From DAOTWP01 sp034435675 (GTDB taxonomy: Bacteria > Chloroflexota > Anaerolineae > Aggregatilineales > Phototrophicaceae): 24,244 bases of DNA. Position 1 is the stretch's first letter, and every line of letters starts with the position of its first letter. Both the position numbers and the translations under genes were made by a program. The notes below the pieces were generated by a model. That model had not been told where the DNA came from and did no database searches. It saw nothing but the letters and a program-made list of their open reading frames with translations. Of this stretch, positions 1 through 7,886 are shown piece by piece. Location of the stretch: positions 1 to 24,244 of the forward strand of contig DAOTWP010000249.1 in NCBI GenBank assembly GCA_034435675.1. The letters run 5' to 3'.

Positions 1-3000
1 ATTATCAGCGTGCTGGACTACGGTTTCGACGCGGATGGTTACCCGTTTTACACAATGGATTTGCTCGAAAACGCCCGTCCGATCACCGCAGCCGGGAAAG
101 ACCGCCCCAACAGCGTGCGCGTTGATCTGCTGGTGCAGACGTTTCAGGCACTCGCCTATCTGCACCGGCGCGGCATTATTCACCGCGACATCAAGCCGGA
201 CAACGTGCAGGTGGTCGAGCAGGATGGCGCGCCGCTGGTCAAAGTGCTTGATTTTGGGCTGGCGCTGGCACGCGAACGTGCCGACCACGAAGACATGGTC
301 GGTGGCACGCTGGCGTATATTGCCCCGGAGCAGTTGCAGGGCAGAGGCGTCAGCAAAGCCTCGGACCTGTACGCGGTGGGGTTGATCGCTTACGAGCTGT
401 TCGCCGGGCAGCATCCGTTCCATGTGCAGGATATCAACCTGCTGCTGAGCGAAGTCCTGACGGTCACGCCGGATGTCAGCCTGCTGGACGTGGATGAACA
501 ACTGGCGAACGCGCTCAACCGCCTGCTGGCAAAAGATCCGGCAGCACGTTTTGCCGATGCCGGGGAAGTGCTTGCCGCTTATGCCCAGGCAACCGGGCAG
601 CAGCAGCGCTTTGAGTCGGCGGCAGTGCGCGAGAGCTTCCTGCAAGCGGCGCAGTTTGTCGGGCGGGCAGAGGAATTCAACACGCTCGTCGCAGCGCTTG
701 CCACCACCCGTGAAACCTCGCGCAGTACACTCTGGCTGGTCGGCGGCGAGAGCGGCGTTGGCAAAAGCCGCCTGCTTGACGAACTGCGCACACACGCGCT
801 GGTAGAGGGTGTGCTGGTGCTGCGCGGGCAGTCCACCAGCGATGCCAGCATGCCCTATCAGGTCTGGCGTGAACCGCTGCGCCTGCTCAGCCTGTATATT
901 GACCTGACCCCGCAGGAAGCCGGCGTCTTGCAGCAGTTGGTGCCGGATATCGCCCGCGTCACCGGGATGGAGGTGCTGCCCGCGCCACAGCTCGATGTGC
1001 AGGCAGCGCAGGAACGGCTGCAAGCGGTGAGCGAAGAAGCATTCAAACGCCTGAAACAGCCCGCGCTGCTGCTGCTGGAAGACCTGCACTGGTCGGGCAA
1101 AAACAGTGTCGCGCTGTTGGGGCGGGTGCAGCGCGCCGCAGCGGATCTGCCGCTGATGATCGTCGGCGCTTTCCGCGATGACGAGCGTGCCGACCTGCCC
1201 ATGCTGCTGCCCGGCGCACAAATGCTGAAACTCACGCGGCTGTCGCCGGAGAGTATCGCTGACCTGAGTGCGTCCATCCTCGGTGAAAGTGGCGGCGAAC
1301 CGCAGGTCGTCGAGTTCTTACAGCACGAAACTGAGGGTAACGTATTTTTCCTGATCGAAGTGATTCGTGCCCTGGCGGAAAATGCCGGGCAGCTAGACCG
1401 CGTGGGTTACACCACCCTGCCCGACTCGGTCTTTGCCGGGGGAATGGCCGCAGTCATTCAGCGCCGTCTGAGCCGTGTGCCCGACGACCTGCATCCGCTG
1501 CTGCGGCTGGCGGCAGTTGCCGGGCGCGAGGTGGATATGCCGCTGCTGCGCGCCGCCGCGCCCGATGCCGACTGGCAGGAATGGCTGGCAGTGTGTGCCG
1601 AAAGCGCTGTGCTGGAAGTGCAGGAAGGGCGGCAGACCGAATTTGCCTACCGCTTTGCGCATGACAAGCTGCGCGACGGGCTGCTGAAAGACCTCGACCC
1701 TGCCGAAAGCGCGGCGCTGCACCGCCAGATTGCCTGCGCTGTTGAGCAGCTTTACCCCGAACGCAGCGAAAAACTGGCACACCACTGGCGGCAGGCGGGC
1801 GACCCGGCAAAGGAACTGCTCGCAGTGACGGCAGCAGGCGAAAATGCCGTGAAGCTGGGCGCACATCAGCACGCGATTCGCTTTCTGGAACGTGCGCTGG
1901 CACTTGCCGGGGACAGCCCAGTGCAGCAGCAGGCGTACCTGGCGCGTCTGCTCGCCGCCAGCTACACCGGCGCGGGCGACCTGGTTCACAGCGAGGCGTA
2001 CCAGCGGCAGGCGGCAGCGCTGCTCAATGTTTCTGTTCCGCACAGCACCGGCAGCATGGCACTGCGCATCCTGCTGGCAACCGCCCGGCAGGTATTCTAC
2101 CGCCTGCGCCCGGCGGTGTTGCGTCATCGGTCGCGCCCGCAGGATGTGGAAGCCGCACGGGTGTTCCTGCAATTCAGCGAAACCGCCTACCTGCAAAACG
2201 ACTCGTTCAAGTCTGTTTATGCCTGTGTGCTGGCGGCAAACTGTGCCGAACGCGGCGGCGATAACACCGAACTGGCACAGGCGCTGGCAAACAACGCTAT
2301 CGCCGCGCTGGTTGCCGGGCTGCATCATGCCGCACGCCATTACCGGCGGCTGGCACTGCGCGCACTCGGCAGTGAAAGCGATCCTCCCGTCGGGATGGAC
2401 GAGGTACGCTGGGCTGCCGCCCTGCGGGTGGTGGCGCTGCACGATGTTTCGGTGGGGGCGTGGGAAAGCGGCGAACGGCTGTCTCTGCGCGCGCGGGAGA
2501 GCTTCGCACAGGCGCTGGACTGGCTGCACTGGACCGAAATCAGCAATATCTATCTGGTCGCCCTTGAAGATCAGGGCAAGCTCAACGATGCGCTGGACAC
2601 CGCCCGCAGGCAGCAGCAGATTGCCGAAAAAGGTGCCAATGTGCTGCATCAGGGCTGGGCGCTGATTAACCAGGCGATCTGTTTGCAGCGGCTGGGCGCT
2701 GCCCCAACAGAAGTAATCCGGCTGGCAGAACGCGCGCTGGCATTGCAGGCGCACAACAAGGACGGTATTACGCTGGGCAACTGTCACGGCGTGCTGGCAA
2801 GCGCCTGCTTGCAGCAGGGCGATCATGAACACGCGCTGCACTACGCGCAGGCGGGCATGCCCTATATCAAAGGACTGCCTACCGCGCCATCGAGTTTGCC
2901 CGCGTATACGGGCATTGCCGAAACGTACCTTTCCCTGTGGGAACTGGGTGACCGGGCACAGCAGGCACATGCCCGCTCTGCCGTTAAGCTGCTGGGGCGC

Positions 3001-3261
3001 TATGCGCGCATCTATCCCAACGGCAGGGCACGCGCGGCGCTGTATCGCGGCTGGGTGCGCTGGCTGCAAGACGACCATGCCGGGGCACGGCGGCTGTGGG
3101 CACGGGCGCTGGCGCTGGCGCAGCAGCACGCCATGCCCTACGAGGCGGCGCTGGTGCATACGCTGCTGGCACGCTACAGCGAGGGCGAAACCCGCCAGCA
3201 GCACCAGCGGCACGCTGCCGACCTGCTGGCGCAGTTGGGTGCCGCGGGCAGCGCCGGATGA
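1..3261 (+). CDS. Ser/Thr protein kinase-STAND ATPase-TPR fusion (5' partial)
   Basis: The reading frame is open from base 1, so the gene starts upstream and the glycine loop and catalytic lysine are missing from view. Counting codons from base 1, the kinase catalytic loop HRDIKPDN starts at residue 61, DFG is at 84-86 and APE at 108-110. All key residues in the visible half are intact, so the kinase is probably active. An AAA/STAND-type ATPase follows, with a Walker A GESGVGKS ending near residue 256 and a Walker B LLLLEDLHW around 357-364. From about residue 560 to 1086 the protein is alanine- and leucine-rich helical repeats that look like TPRs. This architecture resembles PknK/MalT-like signalling proteins. 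The substrate and output are unknown. The stop codon overlaps the next start (ATGA), so the two genes are coupled. A paralogous architecture lies at 12854-16822. Confidence 0.9.
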   Translation: MISVLDYGFDADGYPFYTMDLLENARPITAAGKDRPNSVRVDLLVQTFQALAYLHRRGIIHRDIKPDNVQVVEQDGAPLVKVLDFGLALARERADHEDMVGGTLAYIAPEQLQGRGVSKASDLYAVGLIAYELFAGQHPFHVQDINLLLSEVLTVTPDVSLLDVDEQLANALNRLLAKDPAARFADAGEVLAAYAQATGQQQRFESAAVRESFLQAAQFVGRAEEFNTLVAALATTRETSRSTLWLVGGESGVGKSRLLDELRTHALVEGVLVLRGQSTSDASMPYQVWREPLRLLSLYIDLTPQEAGVLQQLVPDIARVTGMEVLPAPQLDVQAAQERLQAVSEEAFKRLKQPALLLLEDLHWSGKNSVALLGRVQRAAADLPLMIVGAFRDDERADLPMLLPGAQMLKLTRLSPESIADLSASILGESGGEPQVVEFLQHETEGNVFFLIEVIRALAENAGQLDRVGYTTLPDSVFAGGMAAVIQRRLSRVPDDLHPLLRLAAVAGREVDMPLLRAAAPDADWQEWLAVCAESAVLEVQEGRQTEFAYRFAHDKLRDGLLKDLDPAESAALHRQIACAVEQLYPERSEKLAHHWRQAGDPAKELLAVTAAGENAVKLGAHQHAIRFLERALALAGDSPVQQQAYLARLLAASYTGAGDLVHSEAYQRQAAALLNVSVPHSTGSMALRILLATARQVFYRLRPAVLRHRSRPQDVEAARVFLQFSETAYLQNDSFKSVYACVLAANCAERGGDNTELAQALANNAIAALVAGLHHAARHYRRLALRALGSESDPPVGMDEVRWAAALRVVALHDVSVGAWESGERLSLRARESFAQALDWLHWTEISNIYLVALEDQGKLNDALDTARRQQQIAEKGANVLHQGWALINQAICLQRLGAAPTEVIRLAERALALQAHNKDGITLGNCHGVLASACLQQGDHEHALHYAQAGMPYIKGLPTAPSSLPAYTGIAETYLSLWELGDRAQQAHARSAVKLLGRYARIYPNGRARAALYRGWVRWLQDDHAGARRLWARALALAQQHAMPYEAALVHTLLARYSEGETRQQHQRHAADLLAQLGAAGSAG

Positions 3262-3647
3262 CCGCCACACTTGAAGCGGTGCTGACATATGCCCGCGAAG
3301 AAGCCGCACGGGCAGGGCACAAGTTTGTCCGCAGCGAACATCTGCTGCTGGGGCTGCTGCGGTTGGGCGAAAACAGCACGGCGTATCTGCTGCCGGTCAG
3401 TTATGCCCAGGTGGCGGCGCAGGTCGAAACACTGCCGTGTCCTGTTTGCAGCGCCGCGCAAACGCTGGCGCTGACCCCCCGCGCGCAGCAGTCGGTGGAT
3501 ACTGCGGTAGCAAATGCTCGAACCGAAGCAGGTCTACTCAACCAACTCCTGTTCACACTGATCTGCGAATCGCTGCTGGTGCGCCAACTGCTGCACGGGG
3601 CGGGCGTCCCGGCAGAAATGCTCAGGCAGATGATCAGCAGCGCCTGA
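3258..3647 (+). CDS. Stand-alone Clp N-terminal (Clp R) domain protein
   Basis: This 129-aa protein starts at the ATG inside the ATGA overlap with the kinase gene; no separate ribosome-binding site is obvious, so translation probably depends on the upstream gene. Residues 4-45 match the first Clp_N repeat well (EEAARAGHKFVRSEHLLLGL). Residues 72-127 look like a second, more divergent repeat in which the usual HLLL signature has become LLFTL. Between them is a CPVC motif at residues 61-64, which could bind metal or form a disulphide. There is no AAA+ module, so it is not a Clp ATPase. Free Clp_N proteins can act as adaptors or binding domains. Coupling to a kinase suggests it is a partner or target of that kinase (inference). 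Confidence 0.8.
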   Translation: MTATLEAVLTYAREEAARAGHKFVRSEHLLLGLLRLGENSTAYLLPVSYAQVAAQVETLPCPVCSAAQTLALTPRAQQSVDTAVANARTEAGLLNQLLFTLICESLLVRQLLHGAGVPAEMLRQMISSA

Positions 3648-3735
3648 TCCAGAATGTCACACCAGACCTCTTGACTCTCACGTCACGTGATAGCTTACGC
3701 TGGCAGTGCAATCGATAGGGAACAGGAGCAGCAGA

Positions 3736-4671
3736 ATGATCCTGCAGCATCCGCATGCAGCGGCGGTGACCGCGTACCGCCCACTTTCCGCACTGCTTCC
3801 GGCACACTGGCAGCACGGCACCGTCATCGCCCAGGATAGTACAGCAATTCACTACACCCGCACGGGCAGCGGGACTCCCGGCGCAAAACCTGCGCTGCTG
3901 CTGCTGCATGGCATCCAGGTGGATGGGCTGATGTGGCTGCGCACGGCGCAGGCGCTGGAAGCGGATTATGACCTGATCATGCCTGACCAGCGTGGGCATG
4001 GCAGCACCGGCGGCGTAGCGAACACCCTGAGCGCCAGCCTGATGGTCAGAGATATGGTCACACTGATCACAGCGCTGGGGCTGGAAACGCCATTCGTCAT
4101 TGGGCATTCGATGGGCGCAGAGATTGCAGGCAGACTGGCGGCAGCAGTATCCCTGCGCGGGGTGGTGCTGGTCGACCCGGCGCTGCGCAGTTTTTATGCA
4201 GGTGGCATCGGGCAGGCGCTGAACAACAGCGCGGAACCGCCACTGTGGTTGCAGGCGATCTACGAGACGATGCAAAAACTGCGCAGCCAGAGTCACGCCG
4301 AACGGCTGCACACCGGGCTGCGGCTGCTGCCGCCCGGCGCGCCGCTGTGGGACGAGGCGGATTATGTCAGCTTTATAGAGGGACAGGCACAGTTCGACCC
4401 GACATTCCTGCGGCTTGCGTCCGCGCTGGGCTACCTGTTTGAAGACCCGCAGACCATCGCGCAGATTACCTGCCCGGCGCTGCTGCTGACCGCCCGCCCG
4501 ATGATGCCGGGTGCGGACACTGCGCACGGGCAGGCAGTGTACCTGGACAACCTGCGGCATGGCGAACATGTGCATCTTGAAGACAGCGGGCATTTCATCC
4601 CGTTTGACGCCTTCGAGCGCTTTGTGGCGGTGCTGCGCGGTTTCCTCGCGGGTGCTGAAACCGCGCATTAA
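3736..4671 (+). CDS. Alpha/beta hydrolase
   Basis: The 311-aa product has the alpha/beta hydrolase layout: the oxyanion-hole strand LLLLHGI at residues 54-60, the nucleophile elbow GHSMGAE with Ser125, and the catalytic His in EDSGHF (His286). The acid is probably Asp261. I chose ATG 3736 because AGGAG at 3724-3728 lies 7 nt upstream; an in-frame GTG at 3706 has no such site. Substrate cannot be read from the sequence; esterase, lactonase or C-C hydrolase are all possible. The gene sits 182 bp upstream of a Rieske oxygenase on the same strand, a pairing seen in ring or sterol degradation, but here that link is only suggestive. Its stop codon lies in the first copy of a 13-bp tandem repeat. 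Confidence 0.9.
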   Translation: MILQHPHAAAVTAYRPLSALLPAHWQHGTVIAQDSTAIHYTRTGSGTPGAKPALLLLHGIQVDGLMWLRTAQALEADYDLIMPDQRGHGSTGGVANTLSASLMVRDMVTLITALGLETPFVIGHSMGAEIAGRLAAAVSLRGVVLVDPALRSFYAGGIGQALNNSAEPPLWLQAIYETMQKLRSQSHAERLHTGLRLLPPGAPLWDEADYVSFIEGQAQFDPTFLRLASALGYLFEDPQTIAQITCPALLLTARPMMPGADTAHGQAVYLDNLRHGEHVHLEDSGHFIPFDAFERFVAVLRGFLAGAETAH

Positions 4672-4734
4672 TGCCGCGCACTAATGCCGCGCACTAATGC
4701 CGCGCATTAATGCCGCGCACTAATGCCGCGCACT
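4661..4734 (+). repeat. 13-bp tandem repeat at the hydrolase stop codon
   Basis: Five consecutive copies of YTAATGCCGCGCA run from 4668 to 4732, preceded by a partial copy (CCGCGCA, 4661-4667) and followed by CT. Copies differ only in the first base (C or T). Each copy carries TAA, and because 13 is not a multiple of three, three successive copies put a stop in every + frame. The first TAA is the hydrolase stop. Confidence 0.95.
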
Positions 4735-4853
4735 GAAGGGCGCACAGATTTGAGAACTGGCGGGCAGGGGAAGCAAACGCGGCGTTTGCCCGCCATACCG
4801 CTTTGTGCTTCAATGGGCGGTAGTGTCCGCTGTCAGGATCATCGCCTTGTCTT

Positions 4854-5906
4854 ATGACTACAATTGCACAGCTTCCTCCTTACCCGAATGGCTGGTATGC
4901 GCTGGGCTTCTCCGATGAACTGCCGCGCGGGGGTGTGCTGACACGCCCGCTGGCAGGGCAAGATGTTGTGCTGTTCCGCACGGCGTCCGGGCAGGTGTGC
5001 GCCATTGACCCGTTCTGCCCACATTTGGGGGCACATCTGGGGCATGGTGGCAAAGTCATCGGTGAAACCATCAACTGCCCGTTCCACGATTTCCGTTTTG
5101 ATACCGAAGGTGTCTGTATCGCCACCGGCTATGGCACCAAGCCGCCGCCGAAAGCGCGCCTGCGTACCTGGCATGTGCGTGAGAATCACGGCATACTGCT
5201 GGTCTACTTTGACGCCGGGCACAACGCGCCCGCATGGGAAGTCCCGCAGCTTGACCCCACCGGCTGGACCCTGCCTCTGGCGCGGCGGCAGTGGCGATTG
5301 CGCAGTCACCCGCAGGAAACAAGCGAAAACAGCGTGGATATCGGGCATTTGCGCGCCGTTCATGGTTATCATGGTGTGGAGATGCGCAGTGAGCTGCGCA
5401 CCGAAGGCACAGCGTTACATGCGCGCTATGCGATGCAGCGCCCGCTGAAGCTGCTGGGCAGGACCCTGATGCTGACGCGCACTGAGTTCAATGTGCATGT
5501 TTACGGGCTGGGCTTTTCGTTTGTCGAAGTCACCGTGCAGGATTATGGCATTCATGCCCGGCTGTTTGTGCTTTCCACACCGGTTGATGCGCAGCATGTG
5601 CACCTGCGTGTAGCGACCAGTGCGCAAAAGGTCACCGACCCGGCACAGGTTCATGCGGCGCTGCGCTATGCCCCCCCAACACTGGTCAACGCAGCGCTGT
5701 CACGCGGTGTGCTCTTTGGGCTGGCGCATGATGTCGGGCAGGACTTTGCCATCTGGGAAAATAAGGTGTATCTCAGCCCGCCCGCCCTGGCAGAAGGCGA
5801 TGGACCCGTAGGCAGATACCGCCAGTGGGCGCGCCAGTTTTACAGCGCGCCTGCCGGAGTGCTGCACGGGCAGCAGCCGGCGACAGACGGTTCTGTGGAG
5901 GTGTGA
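4854..5906 (+). CDS. Rieske-type non-haem iron oxygenase
   Basis: The 350-aa protein has an N-terminal Rieske [2Fe-2S] domain with CPH at residues 55-57 and CPFH at 75-78, the expected Cys/His ligand pairs. The catalytic domain carries N159, D162, then H165 and H170 (HLRAVH), the usual mononuclear-iron signature, and a late acidic residue D297 in GQDFAIW that fits the third iron ligand. All ligands are present, so it is probably active. The overall pattern, including the IWENK segment, resembles the KshA / cholesterol 7-desaturase (DAF-36/Neverland) branch more than the ring-hydroxylating alpha subunits. No ferredoxin or reductase is encoded nearby. The start ATG has no close Shine-Dalgarno site (nearest AGGAT is 14 nt away). 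Confidence 0.88.
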   Translation: MTTIAQLPPYPNGWYALGFSDELPRGGVLTRPLAGQDVVLFRTASGQVCAIDPFCPHLGAHLGHGGKVIGETINCPFHDFRFDTEGVCIATGYGTKPPPKARLRTWHVRENHGILLVYFDAGHNAPAWEVPQLDPTGWTLPLARRQWRLRSHPQETSENSVDIGHLRAVHGYHGVEMRSELRTEGTALHARYAMQRPLKLLGRTLMLTRTEFNVHVYGLGFSFVEVTVQDYGIHARLFVLSTPVDAQHVHLRVATSAQKVTDPAQVHAALRYAPPTLVNAALSRGVLFGLAHDVGQDFAIWENKVYLSPPALAEGDGPVGRYRQWARQFYSAPAGVLHGQQPATDGSVEV

Positions 5907-5914
5907 TTACGGCA

Positions 5915-5954
5915 GGGGCAGGGCATGTTATCCCGGCAGCACTGCCTCTGCCCC
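5915..5954. terminator. Convergent hairpin between Rieske and FIST genes
   Basis: GGGGCAGGGC (5915-5924) pairs with GCCTCTGCCCC (5944-5954), giving about 10 bp with one bulged T. It lies in the short gap between two convergent genes, where a shared bidirectional terminator is expected. There is no long T tract on either side. Confidence 0.5.
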
Positions 5955-5958
5955 GTGT

Positions 5959-7077
5959 TTACAGCGCCGCGCCAATCACGACCGATTCGTTGAGAAACTC
6001 GATGCCCAGGTTGTGCAGCCGGGTGATTTCGCCCAGCGCCAGAAACCCGACCATTTCGCGCACTTTGTTGCCTATAGCTTCGCTGATGCCGTGCAGTTCT
6101 TCGTTGAGTTTCTGCTGAAGAATCAAATGGCGCGTGATGCATTCGACAACCAGCAGATCGGTGTTTGCCCGTAGTTTGTCGGACATCTCGGCGCTGACCC
6201 GACGCGACTCGCGGAACATCTGCTCCGGCGTGGTTTCCATGATGAAGATCGTCGCATTGTGCGGCACGCTGCCGCCGGTCACCAGACCGCCTTCCGGGGT
6301 AACACCCAGAATCGCGCGCATGATTTTTTCACGCTGGTAAGCGAACATACCCAGATGCAGTCTGCTGAAAACCGAGATGTCCTCTTGCTGAATGGACATG
6401 CCAGTAATCACCTGATACTGCGTGCGAAAGACATCCGCCGCTGGTTTGCCGTTCAGTTTGTAGATGATGTTGTCATGGGTTTCGGTGGCGAGCAGCGGCA
6501 AGCCAACCGCACGCCAGCCGTAACTGTAATCCACCAGCGACTCCCGGTCCAGCACAATCACCGCGCCTTTGCCGGGGTGATAGCCGCTGTTGTCAAACAC
6601 ACACGGCACCGGTTCCAGCGTGGCAGACCCCGCGCCGCCGCCAATGTAGTTGAGATTTCTGCCCAGCAGCCGGTAAAGATGCTGGCAGAATGCCGCCAGC
6701 AGATGCGGTCCAACGTTGTCGATCAGCACCAGCACCATCCGCTGCTGCCCGAACCCTTGCAGCCGCGAACGCAGCGCCATCAGTTGCAGTTCGTCCTGCG
6801 CGCCAAAATGCTCAATATTCAAAAACAGCGGTTCGGCTGCCAGCGGCTGCACCAACGCGACCAGCCCGCTGGTTCTGACTTCGCGTTCGGCAATCACGGC
6901 GGGGAACATCGCGCCAATAACACGCACACCCTTTGCGCTCAGGCGTGCCGCGAGCGCAGGCAGATCCGGCTTATTCTGTTCGGCAACAAACAACACCAGA
7001 GCGTCGTTTCCGGTAATAGCGAGGGTGGTCAAGCGGTCAACCAGTTCATCAAGTGGGAGGTCGGCAGAAAGGTACAT
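5959..7077 (-). CDS. FIST domain sensory protein
   Basis: The 372-aa product matches the FIST N + FIST C pair: an N-terminal half with VLFVAEQNKPDLPAL and GAMFPAVI, a central glycine-rich IGGGAGS turn with the CVFDN segment, and a C-terminal half ending in GFLALGEI near the C-terminus. FIST domains are thought to bind small ligands such as amino acids and are usually linked to histidine kinases, cyclases or chemoreceptors; here there is no fused output domain. I chose the ATG at 7077, which begins MYLSADLP; a GTG at 7125 would add 16 residues without a clear ribosome-binding site. A TACAAT hexamer on the minus strand (7108-7103) is a possible -10 box. Confidence 0.85.
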   Translation of the reverse strand: MYLSADLPLDELVDRLTTLAITGNDALVLFVAEQNKPDLPALAARLSAKGVRVIGAMFPAVIAEREVRTSGLVALVQPLAAEPLFLNIEHFGAQDELQLMALRSRLQGFGQQRMVLVLIDNVGPHLLAAFCQHLYRLLGRNLNYIGGGAGSATLEPVPCVFDNSGYHPGKGAVIVLDRESLVDYSYGWRAVGLPLLATETHDNIIYKLNGKPAADVFRTQYQVITGMSIQQEDISVFSRLHLGMFAYQREKIMRAILGVTPEGGLVTGGSVPHNATIFIMETTPEQMFRESRRVSAEMSDKLRANTDLLVVECITRHLILQQKLNEELHGISEAIGNKVREMVGFLALGEITRLHNLGIEFLNESVVIGAAL

Positions 7078-7443
7078 AAGGGTATCCCATATTTTTTTCT
7101 TTATTGTACTGCAATAGCAGGGCACAACGTGACAAAAATCTCACGTGATGTGCAGAACTACTGCGCCGGGCAGTGCAAAATGTCTTGTTTTATCGGGGTG
7201 TTGGCTGCCAGGGGAAAACTTTACGTCTGCTCGGCTTTGGGGGTACACTAAACGTCAAAGGTTGTAGTTGCAGCCCGAACGTGCGGCGGGCGTGGTGCAG
7301 GGGCGCACCGCAGAACAACCAGTCCTCACGCCAGTCAGTACCCCAGGCGCACATCTCCGCAGCGCTTTGCAGACCAGCCCCTTCCACAGACGTAGTGGTT
7401 CGCCGCTTGCTTGCCGATCAACTAGGCTGAAGGGAGCATGCTC
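7078..7443. other. Divergent intergenic region, 366 bp
   Basis: No gene is supported here. It holds the likely promoter of the FIST gene (minus-strand TACAAT at 7108-7103, -35 unclear), a TCACGTGA palindrome at 7141-7148, a weak + strand -10-like TACACT at 7244-7249, and a small hairpin GGTGC/GCACC at 7294-7309. If the TACACT is used, the SpoIIAA-like gene has a leader of nearly 190 nt. Confidence 0.5.
7431..7436 (+). promoter_or_regulatory. Ribosome-binding site deciding the 7444 start
   Basis: AGGGAG ends 7 nt before ATG 7444 but only 1 nt before the in-frame ATG 7438, so 7444 is the better start. Confidence 0.7.
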
Positions 7444-7842
7444 ATGGCTTATGCACTGGCAAAACTGCCGAGAGAACCAATTATCGTGCTGGCGCTTGGC
7501 GAAGACTATGCGGTCAGCAGTGACGGTGTGCGTGTTGCTGACGAAGCACAGGCACTGCTGGACGCGCAGAGAGAGGAAGTCTATCTGATTATTGATTTGT
7601 CGGCGGCGCAGCTTACCTTGAATGATGTTGTTGGCGGGGTGGGGCAGATGACACGGCAGCGCCAGCTTTTTCAGCATGGCAATCTTTATGCAGTCCTTGC
7701 CGTGACCGACAGCCGCCTGCTCAAATCTGTGACCCACGGTGTAAGCACGGCTGTGTTGGGCGCTGTCAGGCTGCGGGCATTCGAGTCACTCGATGCCGCG
7801 CTGATTTACGCGCGCAACGAGGTTGCCGGGCGCATGGGCTGA
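7444..7842 (+). CDS. SpoIIAA/STAS-like hypothetical protein
   Basis: A 132-aa protein with no signal peptide or membrane segment. It alternates predicted strands and helices (PIIVLAL, VYLIIDLSA, YAVLAVTD, AVRLRAFESLDAALIYA), a layout like the small SpoIIAA/STAS-like proteins that are common in Chloroflexota. The family is recognised from this pattern, not from a catalytic motif. The conserved-looking core is the IIDLS strand followed by a helix containing DVVGGVGQM. STAS-like proteins usually work by protein binding or as cofactors in signalling; the partner here is unknown. It sits between FIST and dehydrogenase genes that both run the other way, so it is probably a single-gene transcript. 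Confidence 0.7.
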   Translation: MAYALAKLPREPIIVLALGEDYAVSSDGVRVADEAQALLDAQREEVYLIIDLSAAQLTLNDVVGGVGQMTRQRQLFQHGNLYAVLAVTDSRLLKSVTHGVSTAVLGAVRLRAFESLDAALIYARNEVAGRMG

Positions 7843-7886
7843 AGCAAAGTGTGCGGTGGGCGACAGTGGTGCCGCCCCCGCCGAAA

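Noticed and set aside
1393..3309. A 638-codon open frame on the minus strand under the first kinase gene
   Set aside because: It lies fully antisense to a well-supported kinase/ATPase/TPR gene, has no recognisable domain and odd Gln/His/Arg-rich composition. Such frames are expected opposite GC-rich genes.
3634..4668. A 344-codon minus-strand frame opposite the hydrolase
   Set aside because: Antisense shadow; the catalytic triad region is coded on the plus strand and the minus product is Gln/Arg/His-rich.
4661..4734. A CRISPR array at the 13-bp repeats
   Set aside because: The repeats are directly abutting with no spacers and the unit is far too short.
6259..7251. A 330-codon plus-strand frame opposite the FIST gene
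   Set aside because: Antisense to a clear FIST protein; Gln/His/Arg-rich with no domain.
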